Source of the DNA: Chloroflexota bacterium
Lineage (GTDB): Bacteria; Chloroflexota; Anaerolineae; CG2-30-64-16
Length of the DNA: 16,856 bases
Direction of reading: 5' to 3'
Assembly: GCA_029555885.1 (NCBI GenBank)
Contig: JAKPQT010000512.1
Span: forward strand, 1 to 16,856
Position numbers and translations under genes: made by a program. The notes under the pieces were generated by a model. The model was not told where the DNA came from and did not search any database. It saw only the letters and a list, made by a program, of their open reading frames with translations. Shown here piece by piece: positions 5,647 through 13,179 of this stretch. The first letter of the stretch is position 1. Each line of letters begins with the position of its first letter.

Positions 5647-7645
5647 TGTCTGCGTCTTTCCCTTCCACCAGTTCGCTGGCCGCTTCGATTTGTTCCGGTT
5701 CTCCGACCAGACCGATGCGGTCTCCCAGCTCGAAGCGCGTTGAGGACTTTGGGTTGGCCTGCAAGTGTCCATCGCGGAGCAAAGCCACCACGGATGCGCC
5801 GGTCCGCGCTCGCAGATTGACTTCCGCCAGGCTCCGGTCAATCAACGGGCTGTCCTCGTTCAGCCGGAGCCAGTGAATCTCGATATTGTCCGCGGCATCC
5901 AGCAACGCGTGCAGGAGCCGATGTTCGTCGTCCGTATTGACCGCAATGTTGTAGTGATCGTGGCGCACCGCATCCGTGTACTCGAATACCTCCCGCAGGG
6001 GGAAGCCCAGTTGCAGCAGCGTGTGGCGCACCATCTCCAGGCCGCCCTCGAGCTGCGGGTGGATGACGACCCGTGCGCCCACTTCAGCCAGCCGGTGTAC
6101 GCCGGCCTCGGTGGAGGCGCGCGCCATGATCGGCAGTTGGGGCGCGAGCGAGTGCGCGGTGACGATAACCATTTCGCTGCTCACATCATCCGGCACGGTG
6201 ATAACCAGGACGCGTGCCCGATCCAGCCCGGCATGGGTGAGGACCTCCGAGTTGGCGGCATCTCCGAAGAGGGTTTCGGTGCCCGCGGCGTTGAGCTGTT
6301 CCACCCGTTCGACATCGGACTCGATGACCAAGTGCGGGATCTGCAGGGATCGGGCGACCTGGACGATCTGTTGCCCCACCTGCCCGTACCCGACAATGAC
6401 CAGGTGATTGGACAGGCCCGGGTCAGCCGGCGGCGGGGGCGTATCGTGGCGATCCAGGCGACGCCACAGCCACGGCAGCCGCTGGAGCGCCGCGTGCATT
6501 GGGTTGACCAGCCGGAACATGAGGGGATTGAGCATGATGGACAGCAGCGCACCGGCGAGGATGAGCGAGTAGTGCTCCGGTCGGAGCAGGTTCAGCGATA
6601 GGCCCGCTTGCCCCAGGATGAAGGAGAACTCGCCAATCTGGCTCAACCCTGCGGCGATGACTAGCATGGTGAAGGCCGAGCGTGAGAAGAAAAGGCCAAG
6701 CAGCAGGACAATCAGCGGCTTGCCGATCATGATCAAGGCCGTGAGCGCCAGGACCGGGCCGATGTTCTGCCACAGATAGGCCGGATTGACCAACATGCCG
6801 ACCGACACGAAGAAGAGAACCGCAAAGGCCTCGCGGAACGGCAGCACATCCGCGCCGACCTGATGGCTGAGGGGCGATTCGCTCACCACGGCCCCGGCCA
6901 CGAACGCGCCGAGCGCCAGCGAGACCCCGAACAATTCTGCCGCGCCGAGGGCCGTGCCCAGGGCAATTGCGAGGATGGCGAGGATGAACAGCTCGCGCGA
7001 GCGCGTATGCGCGATGCGATCGAGCAGCCAGGGGATCACTCGGCGCCCCACAAAGCCGACCAGGGCCACGAAAGCGGCCGCCTTCAGCAGGGTCAGCCCC
7101 AGGTGGGACAGCGCCAGGCTGCCTTCTGTCGGAGCCAGGGCGGGCATCAGGACCAGGATGAGCACGGTCATCAGGTCTTCCATCACGAGCCAACCGACGG
7201 CTGCCTGACCGTGGGTCGTGTTCAACAACGAAGTGTCCATGAGTCCGCGCAGAAGCACCACGGTGCTGGCGACCGAAAGGGCCAGGCCGGTGACGATGCC
7301 CGCAGCGATGGGCCAACCCCAGAGGCGCGTCAGCCCAATGCCCAGGAGCGTGGCGAGGAAGGTCTGCGCCAGTGCGCCGGGCACGGCGATATCGCGCACG
7401 CGCCAGAGGTCGCGGAACGAGAAATGCAGGCCCACGCCGAACATCAGGAAGATGACGCCCAGCTCGGCCAGTTGGCTAACGGTCTCGACATCGCCGATGT
7501 AGCCCGGCGTGAAGGGGCCGATGCTGATGCCGGCCAGCAGATAGCCGAAGATCGTCGGCAGCTTCATGCGTCGGGCCAGCATTCCGCCGATGAAGGCGAC
7601 GACCAGCGCCATCGCGATGTTGATGAGCAGTGGGACTTCGTGCAT
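5609..7645 (-). CDS. CPA2 cation:proton antiporter with TrkA-N/TrkA-C (YbaL/KefB-like)
   Basis: This 678-residue inner-membrane protein is a predicted K+ or Na+/H+ antiporter. Residues 1-385 form the multi-span exchanger domain; GPFTPG (43-48), ELGVIFLMFGVGLHFS (61-76) and the core acidic pair E156-D157 in VMEDL closely resemble E. coli YbaL. A TrkA-N (RCK) domain starts near 413, with the nucleotide motif GYGQVG at 419-424 and acidic E442/D444 after the second strand. A TrkA-C domain follows at about 590-660 (LRARTGASVVALLRDG). Such domains gate transport according to bound nucleotide. The ATG at 7645 has GAGG upstream. It is the last gene of the tsaD-GNAT-FAAL run, 35 nt after the FAAL stop. 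The transported ion cannot be decided from the sequence. Confidence 0.93.
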   Translation of the reverse strand: MHEVPLLINIAMALVVAFIGGMLARRMKLPTIFGYLLAGISIGPFTPGYIGDVETVSQLAELGVIFLMFGVGLHFSFRDLWRVRDIAVPGALAQTFLATLLGIGLTRLWGWPIAAGIVTGLALSVASTVVLLRGLMDTSLLNTTHGQAAVGWLVMEDLMTVLILVLMPALAPTEGSLALSHLGLTLLKAAAFVALVGFVGRRVIPWLLDRIAHTRSRELFILAILAIALGTALGAAELFGVSLALGAFVAGAVVSESPLSHQVGADVLPFREAFAVLFFVSVGMLVNPAYLWQNIGPVLALTALIMIGKPLIVLLLGLFFSRSAFTMLVIAAGLSQIGEFSFILGQAGLSLNLLRPEHYSLILAGALLSIMLNPLMFRLVNPMHAALQRLPWLWRRLDRHDTPPPPADPGLSNHLVIVGYGQVGQQIVQVARSLQIPHLVIESDVERVEQLNAAGTETLFGDAANSEVLTHAGLDRARVLVITVPDDVSSEMVIVTAHSLAPQLPIMARASTEAGVHRLAEVGARVVIHPQLEGGLEMVRHTLLQLGFPLREVFEYTDAVRHDHYNIAVNTDDEHRLLHALLDAADNIEIHWLRLNEDSPLIDRSLAEVNLRARTGASVVALLRDGHLQANPKSSTRFELGDRIGLVGEPEQIEAASELVEGKDADIKNSQAALVEPT

Positions 7646-7680
7646 GGTTGTGCCTCAGCATCCTTGCCGGACGGCGGACA

Positions 7681-9444
7681 TCAGGGGGGCGACTGCTTCT
7701 CTTCCACCCGGTTCAGCGTACCCTCCAGGTAGCCCAGGCGGCAGGCATGGCGCTGGATTTTGCCGCTGGTGGTCTTCGGAATGTAGCCCGTCTTAAGGAG
7801 CACCAGCTCGTGCAATTGGACCGCATGCTGTTCCGCGATGGCGCGGCGCACCAGTTGCGTGAGTGCCGGCAGGGCGATTGCGCCGGGGCGGCCCGGCATG
7901 TGCTCGCGCTCCAGCTCCGCGACGACCACGAGGCGCTCGCCTTCCGGGCCTTCGACTGCGAACGCAGCGGTGGCCGTCGGGCGGATGGCCGGGTGCGCGG
8001 CCTCGACCGTCTGCTCGATATCCTGCGGATAGTGATTGCGGCCGTCGATGATGATCAAGTCCTTGATGCGCCCGGCAATGTATAATTCGCCCTCGTGCGT
8101 GAAGCCCAGGTCGCCGGTGCGTAGCCAGTCGCGGCCATCTTCGTCGCCGACGATGTGCGCCCGGAAGGTCTTCTCGGTATCGTCGGGCCGGTTCCAGTAG
8201 CCTCGCGCGACGGTCGGCCCCGAGAGCCAGATTTCGCCGATGCCGTCTGTGGGCATGCGCGTCAGTGTGTCCGGGTCCACGATGGCGAGCGCTAGGTCCG
8301 GATCAGTGCGACCGCAACTGACCAGGGTTTGAGTGTCGCGGCTTTCTGGCGCGGCCGGGACCACCCGCCGTGTCTCCAGTGCGGGCGCCGATACCGGCAG
8401 CAGGCGCGGCTCGCGGTCACGATGGGTGCCGCTTACGTACAGTGTGGCTTCGGCCAGCCCGTAACAGGGGAACCAGGCCGTGGCGCGAAAGCCGCAAGGC
8501 TCGAACGTCTCGGTGAAACGCGCCAGCGTCTCCGGCCGCACCGGCTCCGCGCCTGAGAAGGCCAGCTTCCAGCTTGACAGGTCCAGCGTAGCGCGCTGCT
8601 CCGGCGTGATCTTGCGGGCGCACAGGTCATAGGCGAAGTTCGGGCCGCCGCTGGTGGTCGCCTTCGTCTCCGAAATGGCTTGCAGCCAGCGGAAGGGCCG
8701 CTGCAGGAAGGCCAGCGGCGACATGAGCGTGACCGGCAGACCCGCATACACCGGTTGCAGCACGCCGCCGATCAACCCCATGTCATGATACAGCGGCAGC
8801 CAGATGACGCCGGACGTGCCGTGCGCGTTGTCGAACCCCTCATAGATCATGCGCGAGTTGTGCAGCAGGTTGGCATGGCTGACCATCACCCCGCGCGGCG
8901 CGGATGTCGAGCCGGAGGTGTACTGCAGGAACGCCAGGTCGTCACTGTCGACCTGGGGCGCGCGCCAGTCGTCGGCCAGCTCGGCGGGCAGCGCATCCGT
9001 GGTTTCCCACGGCAGCGCGGGGAAGCCGGGCGCCTCGGCCCACAGCGGGGCCAGCGCCTCCTGCAAATCTCGCGTGCTGAGGATGACCGCGGGCTGCGCG
9101 TCGAGCAGCATGGATTGCAAACGCCCGAGGGTGCGCGGACGTGGCGGATAGGCCGGCACGGCGATCACTCCCGCGTACAGACAGCCGAAGAAGGCCGCAA
9201 CATAGTCCAGCCCCGGCGCGTACAACATGAGCGCCCGGTCGCCGGGGCGGACGATGCTCTGCAATCGTGCAGCAATGGCTCGCGCGCGGCGGTCCAGCTC
9301 GGCATAGGTCAGCCGGTCAACCTGGGGGCGTTCATCATCGAGGAAGGTCAGGGCTTGGAGGTCGGTTTGGTGCTCGGCGCGCCAGCGCAGGAGGTCGATC
9401 CAGGTGGCAAAATCGGCAGGTGCTTGCGCAGCAGGGGAAGACAT
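7681..9444 (-). CDS. Fatty acyl-AMP ligase (FAAL, FadD32-like)
   Basis: FAALs activate fatty acids as acyl-adenylates and pass them to acyl carrier or polyketide synthase proteins instead of CoA. The 587-residue product covers one complete adenylate-forming enzyme. Its phosphate loop is YTSGSTSAPRGV (175-186), followed by LPLYHDMGLIGG (216-227), CYGLAEATL (327-335), RTGDLG (442-447), and GRNHYPQDIE (468-477), which is characteristic of FAALs as opposed to acyl-CoA ligases. The C-terminal catalytic lysine is K562 in TTSGKIQR. No ACP or PKS domain is fused or adjacent, so the acceptor is unknown. The ATG at 9444 has GAGG 7 nt upstream, and that site overlaps the GNAT stop region. An in-frame extension up to 9657 lies within the GNAT gene and is not real. 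Confidence 0.92.
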   Translation of the reverse strand: MSSPAAQAPADFATWIDLLRWRAEHQTDLQALTFLDDERPQVDRLTYAELDRRARAIAARLQSIVRPGDRALMLYAPGLDYVAAFFGCLYAGVIAVPAYPPRPRTLGRLQSMLLDAQPAVILSTRDLQEALAPLWAEAPGFPALPWETTDALPAELADDWRAPQVDSDDLAFLQYTSGSTSAPRGVMVSHANLLHNSRMIYEGFDNAHGTSGVIWLPLYHDMGLIGGVLQPVYAGLPVTLMSPLAFLQRPFRWLQAISETKATTSGGPNFAYDLCARKITPEQRATLDLSSWKLAFSGAEPVRPETLARFTETFEPCGFRATAWFPCYGLAEATLYVSGTHRDREPRLLPVSAPALETRRVVPAAPESRDTQTLVSCGRTDPDLALAIVDPDTLTRMPTDGIGEIWLSGPTVARGYWNRPDDTEKTFRAHIVGDEDGRDWLRTGDLGFTHEGELYIAGRIKDLIIIDGRNHYPQDIEQTVEAAHPAIRPTATAAFAVEGPEGERLVVVAELEREHMPGRPGAIALPALTQLVRRAIAEQHAVQLHELVLLKTGYIPKTTSGKIQRHACRLGYLEGTLNRVEEKQSPP

Positions 9445-9452
9445 GAGATTCC

Positions 9453-10004
9453 TCACTTTCTTGTTGGCGGCGCGGTGCCGCACTCCGGATTTACCAGAAT
9501 CGCCATCACTTCCGGGTGCCAGTTGTCCGGGCCGGGCGCCACGGAGAAGCCCAATTGCTTGAGCAGGCGCACGGAATGGTGGTTGTCGGGCTGGGTGATG
9601 GTGACCAGCCGGAGCAGATGCATGGTGTTGAAGGCAAAGTCGATCAGCGCACGGCACGCTTCTTCAGCGTAGCCCTGGCCCCAGAAGGCGCGTCCCAACT
9701 TGTAATAGAGCTCGACCTCCGGTGTTGCAAACGGCGACCAGGGCAGGATGTAGAGTTGCAACCCGGCCTGGCCGATGAACTGCCCGGATTCCTTCAGTGT
9801 GACGACCAGCGTACCTTCGCCATCCTCACGGTTGTCAGCGATATGGCGGCGAATGAGGATCGCGCGTTGTTCACGCGTCCGGGCGAACCCAGGATCGAAG
9901 CGATACACATCGGGATGTCCTTCAAGAAGGGCATACGCAGGCTCGATATCGGCTTCTGTATAGGGGCGGAGCAGCAGGCGTTCCGTTTCGAGCGTGTGCG
10001 GCAT
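9453..10004 (-). CDS. RimJ/RimL-type GNAT acetyltransferase
   Basis: This 183-residue protein has the layout of the Acetyltransf_3 (RimJ/RimL) branch of GNAT enzymes. The opening LETERLLLRPYTEADI (5-20) is typical, followed by VELYYKLGRAFWGQGYAEEA (97-116), where WGQGYAEEA forms the acetyl-CoA loop, and NHHSVRLLKQLGF (141-153). The ATG at 10004 starts 2 nt after the tsaD stop, and GAGGTGG inside the tsaD tail serves as ribosome site, so translation is probably coupled to tsaD. Proximity to tsaD recalls rimI, the ribosomal protein acetyltransferase often found with t6A genes, but the sequence is of the RimJ/RimL kind and not RimI. The substrate is unknown. Confidence 0.88.
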   Translation of the reverse strand: MPHTLETERLLLRPYTEADIEPAYALLEGHPDVYRFDPGFARTREQRAILIRRHIADNREDGEGTLVVTLKESGQFIGQAGLQLYILPWSPFATPEVELYYKLGRAFWGQGYAEEACRALIDFAFNTMHLLRLVTITQPDNHHSVRLLKQLGFSVAPGPDNWHPEVMAILVNPECGTAPPTRK

Positions 10005-10006
10005 AG

Positions 10007-11077
10007 CTATGCCACCTCGAGGGCCAAATCCGGCTCTACGTCGAACTCAAGGGCGGTCGGCCCATCGGTCAGCAGACGATAGTGGGCGACCGCGCCGATC
10101 ATGGCCGCATTGTCGGTGCAGAGAAAGAACGGCGGAATGGACGCAGGCACGGGCAGCCGGTGCTGCACCGCAGTGCGCAGGGCTTTGTTGGCCGCTACCC
10201 CGCCACAAACGCATACGCGCGCAACGCCGTGCTCGCGCGCGGCATCCGCGGTCTTTTTGACCAGCACATCGACCACCGCAGCCTGAAAACTCGCGGCCAG
10301 GTCTGCGATGGGCAGCGCGGCCGGCCCCAGCTCGCGCACCTGGCGCAACACCGCGGTCTTTAGGCCACTAAAGCTGAAGTTGAAGCGGTGCTCCGGGTGG
10401 ATGGCCGTATTAGTCAGCCCGCGCGGGAAGTCGAACGCTGTCGGATTGCCGCCTTCCGCCGCGGCCTGCACCGCAGGCCCGCCCGGATAGGCCAGGCCGA
10501 GCAGCCGTGCGACCTTGTCGAAGGCCTCCCCCGCGGCATCGTCCAGCGTTGCGCCAAGCCGTTCGTAGCGGCCATGCCCGTGCATCAGGATCAGTTCCGT
10601 GTGGCCGCCGGACACAATCAACACGAGCAGCGGAAACGCCCGGCCCTCCGCATCCAGGTCCGGCAGGCTGGGCCGGGTGAGCGCATCCGGGTTGATCTTG
10701 CCGCCCTGGTCGAGCCAGTTGGAGTACAGGTGGCCCTCCAGGTGGTTGACGGCGACGACCGGCAGGCCGCGCGCCCATGCCAGAGCCTTCGCCGTGTTCA
10801 CCCCGACCAGCAACGAGCCGGCCAGGCCCGGCCCCCGGGTCACGGCCAGCGCAGTCAGGTCGTCCCAGGTCACGCCGGCCTCGTCCAGGCTGCGCTCGAT
10901 GACGGGCACGATATCGAACACATGCTGTCGCGAGGCCAGCTCCGGGAAGACGCCGCCGTATGCGCGGTGCAGCTCGATCTGCGATGCGACCACGTTCGAG
11001 CGGATGCGCCGGCCATCCTCGATGACCGCGGCCGCCGTCTCGTCGCAGGAGGTTTCAATGGCAAGAATCAGGCTCAT
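10007..11077 (-). CDS. tsaD: tRNA N6-adenosine threonylcarbamoyltransferase TsaD
   Basis: TsaD (Kae1/YgjD) transfers the threonylcarbamoyl group to A37 of tRNAs reading ANN codons, working with TsaB and TsaE in the cytoplasm. The 356 residues contain the N-terminal AIETSCDETAAAV (6-18), the metal-binding histidines H112 and H116 in NHLEGH, the phosphate motif SGGHTEL, and the C-terminal CTDNAAM. Length and motifs match the family, with a slightly long insertion near residue 125. The ATG at 11077 has only a weak ribosome site (GTAAG). It heads the tsaD-GNAT-FAAL-antiporter run and is divergent from the AhpD-like gene, with 48 nt between the two starts. tsaB and tsaE are not in the window. Confidence 0.97.
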   Translation of the reverse strand: MSLILAIETSCDETAAAVIEDGRRIRSNVVASQIELHRAYGGVFPELASRQHVFDIVPVIERSLDEAGVTWDDLTALAVTRGPGLAGSLLVGVNTAKALAWARGLPVVAVNHLEGHLYSNWLDQGGKINPDALTRPSLPDLDAEGRAFPLLVLIVSGGHTELILMHGHGRYERLGATLDDAAGEAFDKVARLLGLAYPGGPAVQAAAEGGNPTAFDFPRGLTNTAIHPEHRFNFSFSGLKTAVLRQVRELGPAALPIADLAASFQAAVVDVLVKKTADAAREHGVARVCVCGGVAANKALRTAVQHRLPVPASIPPFFLCTDNAAMIGAVAHYRLLTDGPTALEFDVEPDLALEVA

Positions 11078-11125
11078 GGCTTACAATACTGCTCACTCTT
11101 TTCAAGACTCACAGGGAGCGACCCC

Positions 11126-11479
11126 ATGACCAAAATACTGGCCGAATTTCAGGCGGAACGCCTGGCCGCCAACGAGCGTATCTTGTCGGGCGACAACCGG
11201 GCCATCAAGCGTTTCTTCCGGCTCGATGGTGAAACTTACGAGGACGGCGCGCTGCCGGCCAAGACCAAAGAGTTGCTGGGCCTCGTTGCCTCTATGGTAC
11301 TACGCTGCGACGACTGCATCACGTATCACATCATCCAATGTGCCAGACAGGGCGTCACGGTGGCTGAATTCGAGGAGGCCTTCGCCGTCGCCCTGGTTGT
11401 CGGCGGTTCCATCGTGATCCCCCATCTGCGCCGGGCCTATGACCGGATGGATGAGGTGCTCAACGCGAATGAAGAATGA
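11126..11479 (+). CDS. AhpD-like carboxymuconolactone decarboxylase family protein
   Basis: This 117-residue single-domain helical protein carries the AhpD redox motif CDDCITYH (C61, C64, H68), which in AhpD-type proteins gives alkylhydroperoxidase or disulfide-exchange activity. GALPAKTKELLGLVAS (41-56) and the C-terminal VGGSIVIPHLRRAYD are typical of the family. The ATG at 11126 is preceded by AGGGAG. An open frame continues far upstream inside tsaD but has no support. The gene stands alone between divergent tsaD and convergent Nudix genes. A TACAAT near 11082 could be its -10 box, without a good -35. A peroxide-related role is likely; the partner reductase is not identified, although the redoxin-TrxR fusion at 1876-3084 is a possible candidate. 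Confidence 0.9.
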   Translation: MTKILAEFQAERLAANERILSGDNRAIKRFFRLDGETYEDGALPAKTKELLGLVASMVLRCDDCITYHIIQCARQGVTVAEFEEAFAVALVVGGSIVIPHLRRAYDRMDEVLNANEE

Positions 11480-11546
11480 GGAATTATGAATCGAGAATGA
11501 GTAACGAGTAAGGAGTAATGCGTGTGTTACTCATTTCTAATTCCTA
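11479..11546. terminator. Palindrome between convergent stops
   Basis: AGGAATTA (11479-11486) pairs with TAATTCCT (11538-11545). Inside, AATGAGTAAC (11496-11505) pairs with GTTACTCATT (11526-11535), leaving a 20-nt loop. The last base of the AhpD-like stop codon lies in the left arm, and the Nudix stop lies at the end of the right arm. It probably acts as a bidirectional terminator, but neither strand shows a clean T-run, so this is a structural inference. Confidence 0.55.
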
Positions 11547-12218
11547 ATTGTCTTCCCGTTCCTGCCACGCCAGCCATGCCCCGTAGAAATAGGCGGAGCC
11601 GCCGGGCGCCAGCACTGTGTCCGGCGGCGGCAGCTCACCGATGACCTGCGCGCCACGGTCGAGCAGCTCGCCCAGCGGCCGCGGGTTCAGATAGGTGTGG
11701 ATGAGCGTCTCCTGATCCATCAGCAGCAAGCCGCTGATTTTCGCACCTGGCGCCGGCCGTCCTAGCGCCGCCGCGCGAAAGACCGCGTTCACCAGCGTGG
11801 CTGTCCCACGACGCAGGTTGAACGTCGCAGTCCACACGAGCAGCGGGTGATACGGTTCCGTCCAACGGTAGGAGATGGGCCGCGGGTTTTCGCCCTCGCG
11901 GCAGAAATAGGTCACCGCGCTATCGCCCAGCGAGATGGGGCAGTTAGCTTCCTCTTGCGCCTCACGCATCACAGCATGATGCCATTGCTCGTCCGCTTCG
12001 AGATGTCCTCCGATGCCCACGAACGCGTGGACATCCTGGCGGCCCCGCGCGCCGATCGGCAGCGCATGCAGGTCCAGCCCGAACACAAGCTTGTTGCGCC
12101 ACGTCAGGATGAGCCCGGTCGACCGTTCCGCCGCGGGGCCGCCCAGTTCCTCCAACGTGCACTCGCCGCCGCTCACGAGAGCGGGCCGCTCCCCGATCAT
12201 GTTATCGTAGTCGTTCAC
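11544..12218 (-). CDS. Nudix hydrolase
   Basis: Nudix enzymes cleave nucleoside diphosphates linked to other groups and use Mg2+ bound by the Nudix box. The box is visible at 71-93: G71, E77, then R85 E86 A87 Q88 E89 E90. The position that is normally Gly near the end of the box is N92, a mild deviation. The total of 224 residues is long for a minimal Nudix protein; the flanking N- and C-terminal segments have no motif I recognise. The chosen start is GTG at 12218, which has AGG 6 nt upstream; an ATG at 12200 is an alternative with no ribosome site. It follows rnhA by 10 nt and is the last gene of the acylphosphatase-rnhA-Nudix run. The substrate is unknown. Confidence 0.87.
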   Translation of the reverse strand: MNDYDNMIGERPALVSGGECTLEELGGPAAERSTGLILTWRNKLVFGLDLHALPIGARGRQDVHAFVGIGGHLEADEQWHHAVMREAQEEANCPISLGDSAVTYFCREGENPRPISYRWTEPYHPLLVWTATFNLRRGTATLVNAVFRAAALGRPAPGAKISGLLLMDQETLIHTYLNPRPLGELLDRGAQVIGELPPPDTVLAPGGSAYFYGAWLAWQEREDN

Positions 12219-12228
12219 AGGTTGCCTG

Positions 12229-12720
12229 TCATTCCAATAAGCCGGGGGCCGGGCCGTCCATATCCGGTTGGCCCGTGACGCCCAGCGTGTTCAGTGCGGT
12301 GACCGCCAGCCGGTCGGCGCGCTCGTTGAGCGGATTGCCCGCGTGGCCCTTGATCCAGTGCCATGTGACCCGGTGTGGGCGCATGGCCGTTTGCAGCGCG
12401 CGCCAGAGGTCCTGGTTCTTCACGGGCTGCTTGGCCGCCGTGCGCCAGCCGTTGCGCTGCCAAGTCGCCAGCCATTCGGTGATGCCCCGGCGCAGGTACT
12501 CCGAGTCGGTGTGCACCTCGACTACACAGGGCCGGGTCAGGGCCTGGAACGCAGCGATGGCCGCGCGTAGCTCCATCCGGTTGTTGGTGGTCAGCGATGC
12601 GCCGCCCTGCAGCACCTTCTCGTGCTCACCGTACTGCAGGATGGCGGCCCAACCGCCCGGGCCTGGATTGCCGGCGCACGCGCCGTCGGTGAAAATCACC
12701 AGTTTCGTCGTGTCTGCCAC
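12229..12720 (-). CDS. rnhA: Ribonuclease HI
   Basis: RNase HI cleaves the RNA strand of RNA-DNA hybrids, removing primers and R-loops in the cytoplasm. The 163-residue protein has all catalytic acids: D12 in [16 protein letters not shown]50 in [10 protein letters not shown]72 in VHTDSEY and D136 in NERADRLA, together with H126 in KGHAGNP. The C-terminal 20 residues extend slightly past the usual end. The start is GTG at 12720, placed directly against the TAA of the acylphosphatase gene with no gap, and AGGATC lies just upstream within that gene. Translation is therefore probably coupled. Confidence 0.96.
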   Translation of the reverse strand: MADTTKLVIFTDGACAGNPGPGGWAAILQYGEHEKVLQGGASLTTNNRMELRAAIAAFQALTRPCVVEVHTDSEYLRRGITEWLATWQRNGWRTAAKQPVKNQDLWRALQTAMRPHRVTWHWIKGHAGNPLNERADRLAVTALNTLGVTGQPDMDGPAPGLLE

Positions 12721-12996
12721 TTACTTGATCCTGAATGATCGCTGTGGTTCGTCTTCCAGCGCGGGCCTGATCTGCACGTCTTCTACTTCGGCAAAGGGCG
12801 GCCCATCATAGCACCAGACGAGCAGCGCGTTGACCGCCTGCTCCGGCCCCTCGAATAGCGCCTCGACCGCGCCGTCCCAACGGTTGCGGACCCAGCCCGT
12901 CACCCCGCGGGCCTGCGCCTCGCGCTGGCAGCTTGCCCGGAAGCCGACCCCCTGCACGCGGCCCTTGATGACGACCTGCACGCGTTTTTGTGCCAT
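12721..12996 (-). CDS. acyP: Acylphosphatase
   Basis: Acylphosphatase hydrolyses carboxyl-phosphate bonds such as those in acetyl phosphate or 1,3-bisphosphoglycerate. The 91-residue protein has the family length and the phosphate cradle GRVQGVGFR (12-20) with catalytic R20, and GWVRNRWDGAVEA (34-46) with catalytic N38. After the arginine it reads ASCQREA where many relatives have an aromatic pair. The ATG at 12996 has AAAGGG upstream. It is the first gene of the run with rnhA and the Nudix gene. A candidate extended -10 box lies near 13049-13056. Confidence 0.96.
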   Translation of the reverse strand: MAQKRVQVVIKGRVQGVGFRASCQREAQARGVTGWVRNRWDGAVEALFEGPEQAVNALLVWCYDGPPFAEVEDVQIRPALEDEPQRSFRIK

Positions 12997-13048
12997 GACA
13001 TACCCTTTCCCGGCATCTTGCGCTGCCGCAGCGCGGCTTCGTCAGTCG

Positions 13049-13056
13049 ATTGTAAC
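13049..13056 (-). promoter_or_regulatory. Candidate extended -10 box for acyP-rnhA-Nudix
   Basis: On the minus strand TG-T-TACAAT reads as an extended -10 element, with TACAAT at 13054-13049. No good -35 is seen at 17-18 nt upstream. A start near 13042 would give a leader of about 45 nt. A 15-bp perfect palindrome, GCGCTGCCGCAGCGC (13020-13034), lies in that leader. Confidence 0.35.
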
Positions 13057-13085
13057 ACAGGGTGCGACGCCGGGGCATATCCAGA

Positions 13086-13140
13086 GCAGATACCCGTTTT
13101 CGTGTGAAGCTTCGCTTCACCTTAGAAAACGGGTATCTGC
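13086..13140. repeat. 55-bp near-perfect palindrome
   Basis: GCAGATACCCGTTTTC (13086-13101) is the exact reverse complement of GAAAACGGGTATCTGC (13125-13140). Between them GTGAAGC (13104-13110) and GCTTCAC (13114-13120) form a second perfect stem around TTC. The whole element lies between the CPBP stop (13180) and the acyP start (12996). It lacks the T-run of an intrinsic terminator on either strand. It could be a REP/MITE-like repeat, a transcript-stabilising hairpin or a regulator-binding site. Confidence 0.85.
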
Positions 13141-13157
13141 AACTGCGCTGTCGCCCG

Positions 13158-13172
13158 GAAAACGGGTATCTG
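13158..13172. repeat. Third copy of the 15-bp motif
   Basis: GAAAACGGGTATCTG recurs here in direct orientation to the right arm of the palindrome at 13125-13140, offset by exactly 33 bp, about three helical turns. It begins 8 nt after the CPBP stop in the direction of transcription. Confidence 0.85.
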
Positions 13173-13179
13173 AGCCGAG

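Noticed and set aside
6863..7732. A 289-codon open frame on the plus strand
   Set aside because: It is antisense to the antiporter, and the translation is dominated by His, Gln and Arg, which fits a shadow frame.
8680..9672. A 330-codon open frame on the plus strand
   Set aside because: It is antisense to the FAAL gene and has no recognisable domain.
13086..13172. A CRISPR array
   Set aside because: There are only three motif copies, one inverted, with spacings of different length and no cas genes.
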